A stretch of DNA of 24,215 bases, taken from NCBI GenBank assembly GCA_023440975.1, contig JAEZRD010000027.1, positions 1 through 24,215 on the forward strand, read 5' to 3'. Of this stretch, positions 15,096-23,062 are shown in pieces; the first letter of the stretch is position 1; each line of letters starts with the position of its first letter. The translations under genes and the position numbers were made by a program. This DNA is from Methanobacteriota archaeon. Lineage in GTDB: Archaea; Methanobacteriota; Methanobacteria; Methanobacteriales; Methanobacteriaceae. The notes beneath the pieces were generated by a model. The model was not told the DNA's origin. It did not search any database and saw only the letters and a list, made by a program, of their open reading frames with translations.

Positions 15096-15596
15096 TTAGA
15101 TCCAATCTTTTACAATGCTTTTTGCATTATCCACATTACTTCCACGTATACTTAAACCTCTTTCTATTTGAGCACCTTCACAAAGATTTTTTAATTCTCT
15201 TTCAGCACTTCCCATTCCTCCACATTCATGAGTTACAAAAGGTTTTATAGTTTTTCCAGTGAAATCTAATCTTTCTAATAAAGAGTACATAGCCATTGGC
15301 ATTCTTCCCCACCAATTTGGACATCCAACATAAATAGTATCATATCCACTAATATCATCTAAGTATTTTTTAAGTTCAGGACGTGCATTTTCATCAATTT
15401 CTTCTTGAGCTACTTCTGTACACTCCATATAATCTGCAGGATAATCTTTGACTGTTTCTACTTCAAATAAATCTCCATCTGTAAATTCTTCTATATATTT
15501 TGCTATGACTTCGGTGTTTCCAACTTCAATAAATTTAATTCCTTGAGTTGAATAATTGTTACCTTTTCTAGAAAAATAAATTATTAAACTTTTCAT
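15096..15596 (-). CDS. Flavodoxin, tandem copy 3 (long form)
   Basis: A 166-residue flavodoxin. Unlike copies 1 and 2 it keeps an extended phosphate loop, FSRKGNNYSTQGIKFIEVGNTEV, in place of YYSWSGNTEV. This resembles the SR(T/K)GENY...GNT form common in gut Firmicutes flavodoxins. The FMN loops CPNWWGRMPM and FVTHECGGMGS are present. A TTG at 15602 precedes, but ATG 15596 gives the family start MKSLIIYFS after a GGGGAAG ribosome-binding site. It is probably the ancestral form, with the two shorter copies derived. It lies 15 bp from the SDR gene. Confidence 0.88.
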   Translation of the reverse strand: MKSLIIYFSRKGNNYSTQGIKFIEVGNTEVIAKYIEEFTDGDLFEVETVKDYPADYMECTEVAQEEIDENARPELKKYLDDISGYDTIYVGCPNWWGRMPMAMYSLLERLDFTGKTIKPFVTHECGGMGSAERELKNLCEGAQIERGLSIRGSNVDNAKSIVKDWI

Positions 15597-15610
15597 ATTC
15601 AATCTTCCCC

Positions 15611-16471
15611 CTATTCTTCTTTATAATCAGTTGATGCTGCAAGTTCAGTTTGAGCCTTATAATCTGAAATTCTTTCTTCTAATCTGTTTATAGTGTCCCT
15701 TAATGCTTGAGAACCAAAAACCATACGTAATGGTGCGGATTTTTGATCTACACTTTCTATTATTCTAGCAGCCATTTCACTAGGATTCCCTGCAGCTAAA
15801 CCCTTAGATTTATTTAACATATTAAGGAAATCATGTGCAGGATTATCTTCGTATTCAGGCATTAAAGTTGCGACTTTAGCACTATCATATCTAAATTCTG
15901 TTCTAGCTCCACCAGGTTTCACAATAGTTAAACCTATATTAAATGGTGCAATTTCTTGTGCAACAGCTTCACAAAAACCTTCTATACCAAACTTACTAGC
16001 ATGATATAAACTATTTCCAGGGAAAGCAACTTGTCCTCCATAAGATGAAATTTGTATAATTCTTCCTTTGCCTTGTTTTCTCATATAAGGAATGAAATCT
16101 TTAATTAACATTATAGATCCTGTAAGGTCAGTTGCTAAAATATTATTAATTTCATCATCACTTAATTCTTCAGCAGCACCAAATAATCCATAACCAGCAT
16201 TACTTACAACAACATCTATTTTTTCATGATTTTTAAAAGCATTATTTACAGTTTTATGAATAGCGGCTACATCTGTCACATCTAAATATTGACAATCATA
16301 AGTATCAGGATAGTTTTCAAGGAATTCTTTAACATTCTCTTTTTTATTTTCATTTCTAATTGTACCTATTACAGTATCTCCCTTTTCTAATAATTGTTTT
16401 GTCAAATGGTATCCAAAGCCACTACTTACTCCAGTTATTAACCAAGTTCTATTCATATTATCTTTATTCAT
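15611..16471 (-). CDS. Short-chain dehydrogenase/reductase (SDR)
   Basis: Classical SDR with a Rossmann fold, probably NADP(H)-dependent, with unknown substrate. From start 16471 the cofactor motif TGVSSGFG is at 13-20, NAG at 91-93, and the catalytic residues are Ser142/Ser143, Tyr156 and Lys160 (YHASK); the PGG after the active site is at 186-188. The length of 286 aa is normal. The frame opens at ATG 16501, overlapping the upstream stop. ATG 16471 follows GGAGAG at a better spacing, and MNRTWLITG at 16456 is a third choice. It is tightly packed between the decarboxylase-like gene and the flavodoxins. Confidence 0.87.
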   Translation of the reverse strand: MNKDNMNRTWLITGVSSGFGYHLTKQLLEKGDTVIGTIRNENKKENVKEFLENYPDTYDCQYLDVTDVAAIHKTVNNAFKNHEKIDVVVSNAGYGLFGAAEELSDDEINNILATDLTGSIMLIKDFIPYMRKQGKGRIIQISSYGGQVAFPGNSLYHASKFGIEGFCEAVAQEIAPFNIGLTIVKPGGARTEFRYDSAKVATLMPEYEDNPAHDFLNMLNKSKGLAAGNPSEMAARIIESVDQKSAPLRMVFGSQALRDTINRLEERISDYKAQTELAASTDYKEE

Positions 16472-16493
16472 ATTATCTTCTCTCCATTTTTTT

Positions 16494-17246
16494 CTATTCA
16501 CATATTTCGTTTATTATTGCTAAAGCATTTAATGTTCTTGGGAAACCAATGTATGGCATTAATATTGTAACTGCACTTACTAATGTTTCTTTATCATTAC
16601 CTACACTTAAGTTTCCTGCGGTGTGTCCTCTTAATTGGTTTTCACATCCACCAAGTGATGCTATTATGCTGAATGTTATTAATTCTCTATCTGCATCATT
16701 TAATCCTGTACGAGTGTAGAAATCTCCAAAGCAGTATCCTTCTAAGAATTCATTGAAGTGTTCTTGGCCGGGAATTGAATTTTCTGCCATTGCTTTTACT
16801 ACTTCTTCTCCAAAATATTGTACTTGTTTTTCTTTACCTTTTGCTTTTCTGTTTTCTCTATTGGTTGTGGATTGTCCTTTTAAAGGTAGTGTGATTCCTT
16901 CTTTTGTAAATACTTCATTTGTTGCATTTAAGAAGTCGAATGCTTTTGCTAGTCCTACATATGGAAATGATTGGTAAAGGGTTTCTTTTATTTCTATTGG
17001 GGTTAATTCTAGGTTCATTGCTCCTTTTATCATTATTTTGTATTCGTTTATGGATTGGTTTGTTATTAATGTGGCTAAGGTTACTAGCATTCTACTTCTT
17101 TTAGGTAGTGTGCTGTGTTCTAATACTTCGTCGAATGCGAAATTATCATAGATTTCTATAAATTCGGGGTCGGTTTCTTTTAATTTGGATTCATGATTGG
17201 GTAATAGTTCGTTATGATTTTCTTTTGCTTTTTGACTTATTTTCAT
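16494..17246 (-). CDS. Two-domain carboxymuconolactone decarboxylase/AhpD-like protein
   Basis: A 250-residue protein with two helical CMD-type domains, about residues 25-112 (LPKRSRMLVTLATLITNQS) and 145-246 (LNDADRELITFSIIASLGGCENQLRGHTAGNL). The CxxC of true AhpD peroxidase partners is absent; only a single Cys and His (GCENQLRGH) are seen in domain 2. It is therefore not an AhpD-type thiol reductase by sequence, and its reaction is unknown. GAGGTAAAA gives a good ribosome-binding site. It is the first gene of the leftward run. Its codons end in C more often than those of the genes after it. The family call is firm. Confidence 0.85.
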   Translation of the reverse strand: MKISQKAKENHNELLPNHESKLKETDPEFIEIYDNFAFDEVLEHSTLPKRSRMLVTLATLITNQSINEYKIMIKGAMNLELTPIEIKETLYQSFPYVGLAKAFDFLNATNEVFTKEGITLPLKGQSTTNRENRKAKGKEKQVQYFGEEVVKAMAENSIPGQEHFNEFLEGYCFGDFYTRTGLNDADRELITFSIIASLGGCENQLRGHTAGNLSVGNDKETLVSAVTILMPYIGFPRTLNALAIINEICE

Positions 17247-17436
17247 ATTTTTTTTACCTCTAATTTTTTTGGGTTGAATTTTTATTATTTTTAGTTGCTA
17301 AAGTTAATAGTTAACTTCGTAAACAATAATTTATTTAAAGCCATATATAAATGTTGCCAATAGCAACTAAAAAAATATTAATTATAAATCACAACTAAAA
17401 AACATAACAAAAAAAAATTCATGGAGATAAAAAAAC
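17247..17436. promoter_or_regulatory. Divergent promoter region with multiple perfect inverted repeats
   Basis: The spacer between the leftward redox run and the rightward FMN gene contains three sets of symmetry. AAGTTAATAGTTAACTT (17301-17317) is a 17-nt palindrome. GTTGC/GCAAC with a 5-base centre lies at 17353-17367. TAGTTGCTA (17292-17300) pairs with TAGCAACTA (17361-17369), 60 bp apart. A rightward TATA box CATATATAAAT (17342-17352) abuts the second, and a leftward TATA-like element on the minus strand (17330-17340) puts its start near the first. This fits repressor binding at both core promoters. Confidence 0.6.
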
Positions 17437-17841
17437 ATGAAACCAATAGAAAAAGTAGATAAATACCTAACAGATGCAGGAGTATACTTCCTAGCAACAG
17501 AAAATGGAGACCAACCAAAAATAAGACCAATAGGCTACCACAAGCTAGACGAAGACAAAATATATTTCTCAGTAGGAGATTTCAAAGAAGTATACAAACA
17601 AATGCAAAAAAATCCAAAAATAGAAATAGTAGCAAACATAGGACCTGAATTCATGCGATACTATGGAACAGCAATATTTGAAGAAAAACCAGAACTAGCA
17701 CAATCTGCACTAGATGCATTTCCAGTATTAAAAAATGTATATAATGAAGAAACTGGAAACAAATTAGCAATGTTCTATCTAAAAGATGCAACAGCAGAAT
17801 TCAGAACAATGATGGATATTAAAGAATCATACAAATTTTAA
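17437..17841 (+). CDS. Pyridoxamine 5'-phosphate oxidase-like FMN-binding protein
   Basis: A 134-residue split-barrel protein of the PNPOx-like superfamily. The N-terminal half GVYFLATENGDQPKIRPIGYHKLDEDKIYFSVGD is the typical FMN-binding strand set, followed by KQMQKNPKIEIVANI and the YYGTAIFEE strand. These proteins bind FMN or a related flavin and usually act as small reductases; true pyridoxamine phosphate oxidase activity is unlikely at this length. GGAGAT lies eight bases before the ATG. It is divergent from the flavodoxin operon and shares its control region, so joint regulation is likely. Confidence 0.85.
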   Translation: MKPIEKVDKYLTDAGVYFLATENGDQPKIRPIGYHKLDEDKIYFSVGDFKEVYKQMQKNPKIEIVANIGPEFMRYYGTAIFEEKPELAQSALDAFPVLKNVYNEETGNKLAMFYLKDATAEFRTMMDIKESYKF

Positions 17842-17865
17842 ATTCTTTAAAACATCCATTTTTTT

Positions 17866-18600
17866 TTATTTATTAATAACTTCATTAACTCTTTTTACAA
17901 TAAAATTCTCACTTCTAAAATTAAAAGTGTGTCCTTCATCCTCTAAAACATTTAACTCAGCATTATCATAAGCATCACAAGCTTTTTCAGAATAAGATAA
18001 AGGAACAAAATCATCTAAATCACCATGGAAAATATAAACAGACTTATTAAAACCAGTTACATCTTCAAATAAATTAATAGATCTAGCATCCTCAAAATAT
18101 TTTCTACTTGCTTGACCACAAACTAAGTTTAAAACTTCTCCTTCCTCAGGAAGAGGAACCTTTTCAGCACAATCAGGAATATTAAATGCTGGAGAAAGTA
18201 AAAAAATAGATTCAATATCTTCAACTCTGTTATTTGCAACAAGAGCTGTAACTAAACCACCTTGACTATGTCCAAGAAGATATACTCTATCAGTATCAAT
18301 AAAATCAAGAGTTTTAACCATATCAATAACTGTATTTAAATCATCTATTTCAGTTAAAATACTCATATCTTTCATTTCCATATCACTATGACAGTCAAAT
18401 CCTCCACCTCTAAAGTCAAAAAGATAAGATGCAATACTTTTCTCTTCTAATAAATCACAGAAATCTCTCATAGAATTATAATTATCTGAAAAACCATGAC
18501 ATAATATTACAATTGGAATTTTACCCTCAAAATAATCTGGTACATTGATTATTCCATAAATCTTTTCACCATTATATTTGCAAATAATTTCCTTTTCCAT
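17866..18600 (-). CDS. Alpha/beta hydrolase, copy A
   Basis: A 244-residue serine hydrolase of the dienelactone hydrolase/esterase type. The nucleophile elbow is LGHSQGG (Ser112), with Asp197 in GDLDDFVP and His224 in EDEGHTF completing the triad; the oxyanion loop is HGFSDNYNS. No signal peptide is seen, so it is cytoplasmic. Compared with copy B it lacks a short insertion before the cap region and has diverged in residues 145-180. The ribosome-binding site GGGGAT precedes the ATG. The substrate is unknown. Confidence 0.88.
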   Translation of the reverse strand: MEKEIICKYNGEKIYGIINVPDYFEGKIPIVILCHGFSDNYNSMRDFCDLLEEKSIASYLFDFRGGGFDCHSDMEMKDMSILTEIDDLNTVIDMVKTLDFIDTDRVYLLGHSQGGLVTALVANNRVEDIESIFLLSPAFNIPDCAEKVPLPEEGEVLNLVCGQASRKYFEDARSINLFEDVTGFNKSVYIFHGDLDDFVPLSYSEKACDAYDNAELNVLEDEGHTFNFRSENFIVKRVNEVINK

Positions 18601-18629
18601 TGTAATCCCCTTATTTTATTGTCATTAAA

Positions 18630-18766
18630 TTTTTACTTAAGTATTAGTTATTTATTAATAAACTCGCTAATCTTATTTATAATTGATTGTTCATATTTAC
18701 TTTTAAAGTGGTGTCCTTCATTATTTAAGATTATTTTTTACTTAAGTATTAGTTATTTATTAATAA
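18630..18766. repeat. 32-bp direct repeat with 105-bp period at hydrolase 3' ends
   Basis: The 32 bases at 18630-18661 recur exactly at 18735-18766 (starting TTTTTACTTAAGTATTAG). Imperfect similarity continues across the whole 105-bp unit. Each copy spans a stop codon and the following trailer of a hydrolase reading frame. Confidence 0.85.
18648..18734 (-). pseudogene. C-terminal remnant of a third alpha/beta hydrolase copy
   Basis: In the minus direction this reads a 28-codon tail (IILNNEGHHFKSKYEQ, then SIINKISEFINK and a stop), close to the C-terminus of copy B (MILDNEGHLFTNKGEQ...). It contains the catalytic His region but nothing upstream; homology stops at 18734, where the next copy's 3' end begins. 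No start or ribosome-binding site is present. It is best explained as the leftover of a hydrolase gene lost by recombination between tandem copies. Confidence 0.75.
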
Positions 18767-19511
18767 TCTCGCTAATCTTATTTATAATTGTTTGTTCGCC
18801 TTTATTTGTAAAGAGGTGTCCTTCATTATCTAAAATCATTAACTTTGAATTATTATATTCTTCGTTAGCTGTCTTTGAATAGGATAAAGGAACAATATCA
18901 TCAGAATTTCCATGAAAAATGTACACAGGCTTATTAAAACCGTTTATATCATCAAATAAATTAATTAATTTCCCTATTTTTAAATACTTTTTACTTAATA
19001 TTTTTTTCCCTGTAGTAAACCACCAGTCACTAAGAGAATCATCAAAACTTATTTTTGCAGAGCCACTTAATTCTTCGGACATGTCTGGAATAATAAATGC
19101 GGGACAAATTAAAAATAAACCATTAATTTCATCAATTCTCTTATTTGCAACTAGAGCTGTAACTAAACCACCTTGACTATGTCCAAGAAGATATAATTTA
19201 TCAGTATCTACAAAATCAAGAGTTTTAACCATATCAATAACTGCATTTAAATCATCAACTTCACTATAAACAGTCATATCCTCTGTTTCACCATCACTAA
19301 TAGTTATATCACTACCTCCTCTAAAATCAAAGATGTAAGATCCAATGCCATAATTTTTTAGTAATTCTGCACAATCCATCATACGTTTGTAATTAGCAGT
19401 TAAACCGTGACATAATATTACAGTGGGAATTTTTCCTTCAATATTATCTGGTGTAATAGTTAATCCGTAAATTTTTTGATTATTAATTTCGCAAGTAATC
19501 TCTTCTTTCAT
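18753..19511 (-). CDS. Alpha/beta hydrolase, copy B
   Basis: A 252-residue paralogue of copy A. The nucleophile is Ser112 in LGHSQGG, Asp205 lies in GNSDDIVP, His232 in DNEGHLF, and the oxyanion loop is HGLTANYKR. The two share long blocks such as DLN(T/A)VIDMVKTLDF and GGLVTALVAN, showing a tandem duplication, with divergence in the lid (residues 145-190), which may shift substrate choice. The gene reads towards copy A with the third-copy remnant between them. Its start at 19511 follows AGGATT. The substrate is unknown. Confidence 0.88.
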   Translation of the reverse strand: MKEEITCEINNQKIYGLTITPDNIEGKIPTVILCHGLTANYKRMMDCAELLKNYGIGSYIFDFRGGSDITISDGETEDMTVYSEVDDLNAVIDMVKTLDFVDTDKLYLLGHSQGGLVTALVANKRIDEINGLFLICPAFIIPDMSEELSGSAKISFDDSLSDWWFTTGKKILSKKYLKIGKLINLFDDINGFNKPVYIFHGNSDDIVPLSYSKTANEEYNNSKLMILDNEGHLFTNKGEQTIINKISEIINK

Positions 19512-19691
19512 TGTATTTAAATCCTGTAATTTTAAAAAAAAATTTTATTAACAATAGTTATATTTTTTTTAGTTTAAAAATATTAGTAAAAAAAAGGTTC
19601 AAAAATCAAAGAAAAATTAATTCAAAAAATACTTATTAAAGCCAAAAGAAAAATAAAAACAATAAAAACAAAAATAAAGGAGAAAAAAGGT

Positions 19692-20078
19692 TTGAAATCT
19701 ATAGAAGTTGTTGCAGCCATAATCAAAAAAGACAATCAATTTTTAGCAACTCAACGTGGCTACGGAGAATTCATAAACATGTGGGAGTTTCCCGGAGGCA
19801 AAATAGAATCAGGAGAAACTCAAAAAGAAGCACTAATACGTGAAATCCAAGAAGAATTAAATGCTACAATAAAACCAGAAAAATTTTTACTAACCATAAA
19901 ATACACATACCCCACATTCCACTTAACAATGCACTGCTACCTATGTAAAATAATAAAAGGCCAAATCACATTACTAGAACACAACGCAGGAAAATGGTTA
20001 ACAATTAACGAATTAGATACCGTAGAATGGTTACCTGCAGATATTGAAGTCGTCGATTATATAAAAGAAAAACTATAA
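19692..20078 (+). CDS. NUDIX hydrolase, MutT/8-oxo-dGTP diphosphatase-like
   Basis: A 128-residue hydrolase of nucleoside diphosphates linked to another group. The Nudix box spans Gly36-Ala58 (GKIESGETQKEALIREIQEELNA), with Glu42, Arg50, Glu51, Glu54 and Glu55 in place. The usual Gly near the end is Asn57. The MWEFPGGK lead-in and late WLTINELDTVEWLPAD are typical of MutT proteins that clean oxidised dGTP. The start is TTG 19692 after AAGGAG. It ends 13 bp before the helicase gene, so the two are almost certainly cotranscribed. That pairing suggests a shared job in nucleotide or DNA damage handling or defence; the exact substrate is not known. Confidence 0.88.
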   Translation: MKSIEVVAAIIKKDNQFLATQRGYGEFINMWEFPGGKIESGETQKEALIREIQEELNATIKPEKFLLTIKYTYPTFHLTMHCYLCKIIKGQITLLEHNAGKWLTINELDTVEWLPADIEVVDYIKEKL

Positions 20079-20091
20079 AAGGTAAAATCAC

Positions 20092-22935
20092 ATGTCAAGT
20101 GCAGATAATTACGCAGACTTTATCCTAAACAAACCAAAAAAAGGCCTTAAAGTATTAAGCAGCATTCAAGACGAACTACGAAACTGTACAGAATTCTATA
20201 TCAGTGTAGCTTTCATAACACAAAGCGGTATAACACCCTTACTTCAAGACTTAAAACAATTAGAAGAAAAAAACATCAAAGGAAAAATACTAACAACAGA
20301 TTACCTAGGATTCAGCGAACCAAAAGCCCTAAAACGCCTAAACCAATTAAATAACATTGAAGTAAGAATGTATAATGTTACCAATAATGATTTTGGATTC
20401 CACACCAAAGGATACATCTTCAAAAACCTCAATGAGGTAAATATACTAATCGGAAGCTCAAATCTAACTCAAAAAGCACTAACCATAAACAAAGAATGGA
20501 ACTTAATGGCATCATCCTCAATGGATGATGATTTAGCAAATAATGTTATAGATTCATTTAATATATACTGGGATTATGCAACCCCATTACCTGATTGTAT
20601 TGAAGATTATACTAAAATATATGAAGAAAGTAATAAAAATAGATTAAAACAAGAAGAACTAACTAAAAAAGTCTTCAAACCCAATTCCATGCAAAAATCC
20701 TTCACAAACAACCTAATAGAATTAATAGAAAAAGGAGAAAAACGAGGTTTACTTATAAGTGCAACAGGTACCGGAAAAACCTTCGCATCAATCTTCGGAA
20801 TAGAAAAAATAAACCCTAAAAAAATACTATTTCTAGTACACAGAGAACAAATAGCAAAACAAGCCAAAGAATCATTCAAACTTATTTTTAAAGATAAAAC
20901 ATTTGGACTATTATCTGGAAACAGTAAAGATTATGAATCTGACTTTTTATTCAGTACAATGCAAACAATGAGTAAAGAAGAAGTATACACAAAATTCAAA
21001 CCAGACACATTTGATTTCATTGTTATAGATGAAGTTCACCATGCAGGTGCACCAAGTTATCAAAAAATCATGAAATACTTCACACCAAAATTCTATTTAG
21101 GAATGACAGGTTCACCAGACCGTTCAGATGAATTTGACATTTATGAATTATTCGATCATAATATAATATATGAAATAAGACTCAAAGATGCACTAGATGA
21201 AGACATGTTATGCACTTTCCATTACTTTGGAATAACCGATCTCATAAGCTTAGAAGATGAAGAATTATATGAAAAAGAAGACTTCAACCTATTAACATCT
21301 GATGAACGTGTTAAAAATATTATAAATAAAGCAGAATACTATGGTTATTGTGGAAATCGTGTAAAAGGACTAATATTTTGTAATAGAAATGAAGTATCTC
21401 GAGAATTATCTGAAAAATTCAACCAAAAAGGTTACAGAACCTTAAGTTTAAGTGGAGCAAATTCACAAGAAGAAAGAGAAGAAGCAATAGACAGATTAGT
21501 ATCAGATAACCGAGAAGATTATTTAGATTACATTTTCACAGTAGATATTTTTAATGAAGGAGTAGACATTCCAGAAATCAACCAAGTAATCATGCTAAGA
21601 CCAACAGAATCCAGTATCATATTTATTCAACAATTAGGAAGAGGTTTACGTAAATCCAAAGGAAAAGAATATGTGGTAGTATTAGATTTCATTGGAAACT
21701 ATGGTAACAATTTCCTTATTCCAGTAGCATTATCAGGGGATAGAAGTTATAACAAAGATAATATGCGTAAATACTTAATTGAAGGAAATAGAGTAATACC
21801 TGGAAGTAGTACAGTTAGTTTTGATGAAATAAGTAAAAATAATATTTTTGGAAGTATTAACCGAGCTAGATTAAATAAAATTTCATTTTTAAAAAATAAA
21901 TATATGAACCTAAAATTCAAGCTTGGAAGAATTCCATATTTATATGATTTCTTTAACTATGATGATTTAGATCCAATGTTCATAATAGAATTTTTGAAAA
22001 AATCAGGAACATTTAAAAGAAAAACATATTATAACTTCCTTAAAAAAATAGATGAGGAATATGATGAAGAATTAACTGAATTAAACCTTGAATATCTTCA
22101 ATTCATAACTTTAAAATTAGCTAATGGAAAAAGACCACATGAATTAATCATTCTAAATGAATTAATCAATAAATCCACAGTAACAGTTGAAAATGTTAAT
22201 AAAATTTTATCTGATGAATATAATATTAATAATGATGAAAAATCAGTAATTAGTGCTATAGAAGTTTTAAACAAAGATTTTGATACAAATAAAGAAAAAG
22301 CAAAATATCCTAATATGAAATTTTTTAATTCAAATGGAAGTAATTTAACAATAACTAATGAATTTAATAAATCCTTAAAAAATAAAGAATTCTTAAAACA
22401 ATTAAATGATTTAATAAATTTAGGTTTAAAACAATATTTAAATAATTATAATAATCCAACGGATGGAATAAATCTTAAATTGTATGAAAAATATTCCCGT
22501 TTAGATGTGTGTAGATTACTTAACTGGCCAAATGATGATAGTTCAACACTTTATGGATATAGAATTAAACATGGTGCTTGTCCAATTTTTGTAACATATC
22601 ATAAAGAAGATGACATATCTAGTAGTACAAAATATGAGGACGAATTTATAGATAAAGAGAATTTTAGTTGGATGACAAGATCTAATATAAGACTAGATTC
22701 AAAAGAACCGGTTAAAATAAATAATTATAAAGAGTCTGGACTTAAATTACATTTATTTATTAAAAAAAGTGATGATGAAGGGACTGATTTTTATTATATT
22801 GGTCCGGTAATTCCTAAGGATTCTATTGAAACTCAAATAGTTAATGATGATGGTAAATCTTTACCAATTGTGAATTTCAAATTAGGATTAAAATATCCTG
22901 TTCAAGAAGATATTTATAATTATTTCATAAGTTAA
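20092..22935 (+). CDS. PLD-like nuclease / DEAD-DEAH helicase / DUF3427 fusion protein
   Basis: A 947-residue multidomain protein. Residues 1-160 form a phospholipase-D-type nuclease domain with HTKGYIF (His104, Lys106) and LIGSSNLT (120-126). The SF2 helicase core has Walker A ATGTGKT (224-230), DEVH (313-316), TGSP (339-342), IFCNR (428-432), FNEGVDIPE (487-495) and QQLGRGLR (513-520). The C-terminal third is DUF3427, with DVCRLLNW, ACPIFVTYHK and STKYEDEF visible. The classic HKD aspartate is not obvious, so nuclease activity is unproved. It probably acts on nucleic acid ends or branched structures. It is paired with the NUDIX gene, and codons become markedly more A/T-ending after about 21,820. 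Confidence 0.88.
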   Translation: MSSADNYADFILNKPKKGLKVLSSIQDELRNCTEFYISVAFITQSGITPLLQDLKQLEEKNIKGKILTTDYLGFSEPKALKRLNQLNNIEVRMYNVTNNDFGFHTKGYIFKNLNEVNILIGSSNLTQKALTINKEWNLMASSSMDDDLANNVIDSFNIYWDYATPLPDCIEDYTKIYEESNKNRLKQEELTKKVFKPNSMQKSFTNNLIELIEKGEKRGLLISATGTGKTFASIFGIEKINPKKILFLVHREQIAKQAKESFKLIFKDKTFGLLSGNSKDYESDFLFSTMQTMSKEEVYTKFKPDTFDFIVIDEVHHAGAPSYQKIMKYFTPKFYLGMTGSPDRSDEFDIYELFDHNIIYEIRLKDALDEDMLCTFHYFGITDLISLEDEELYEKEDFNLLTSDERVKNIINKAEYYGYCGNRVKGLIFCNRNEVSRELSEKFNQKGYRTLSLSGANSQEEREEAIDRLVSDNREDYLDYIFTVDIFNEGVDIPEINQVIMLRPTESSIIFIQQLGRGLRKSKGKEYVVVLDFIGNYGNNFLIPVALSGDRSYNKDNMRKYLIEGNRVIPGSSTVSFDEISKNNIFGSINRARLNKISFLKNKYMNLKFKLGRIPYLYDFFNYDDLDPMFIIEFLKKSGTFKRKTYYNFLKKIDEEYDEELTELNLEYLQFITLKLANGKRPHELIILNELINKSTVTVENVNKILSDEYNINNDEKSVISAIEVLNKDFDTNKEKAKYPNMKFFNSNGSNLTITNEFNKSLKNKEFLKQLNDLINLGLKQYLNNYNNPTDGINLKLYEKYSRLDVCRLLNWPNDDSSTLYGYRIKHGACPIFVTYHKEDDISSSTKYEDEFIDKENFSWMTRSNIRLDSKEPVKINNYKESGLKLHLFIKKSDDEGTDFYYIGPVIPKDSIETQIVNDDGKSLPIVNFKLGLKYPVQEDIYNYFIS

Positions 22936-22955
22936 AAATTTTAATTTTTTTTAGA

Positions 22956-22996
22956 TTTATATATAAAGAATTATAAAAATACTATCATATGATAGT
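22956..22996 (+). promoter_or_regulatory. TATA box and perfect 16-bp palindrome operator upstream of the ABC permease
   Basis: TTTATATATAAA (22956-22967) is a TATA box. ACTATCATATGATAGT (22981-22996) is a perfect 16-bp palindrome centred about 27 bp downstream of it, just where transcription should start. This is the classic placement for a dimeric repressor in archaea. The regulator itself is not in the window. Confidence 0.65.
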
Positions 22997-23062
22997 TAAA
23001 AGTTTTTTAAAAAATATAACTTTCAATTAATAATTATATTCTAAAAGGAGAAGAAAAAACAA

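Noticed and set aside
16360..16719. 119-codon + strand open frame over the SDR and CMD genes
   Set aside because: Antisense to two well-supported genes and of low-complexity hydrophobic composition.
18619..18882. 87-codon + strand open frame with internal repeats over the hydrolase 3' ends
   Set aside because: Its repeated peptide is the antisense of the duplicated hydrolase tails; there is no independent support.
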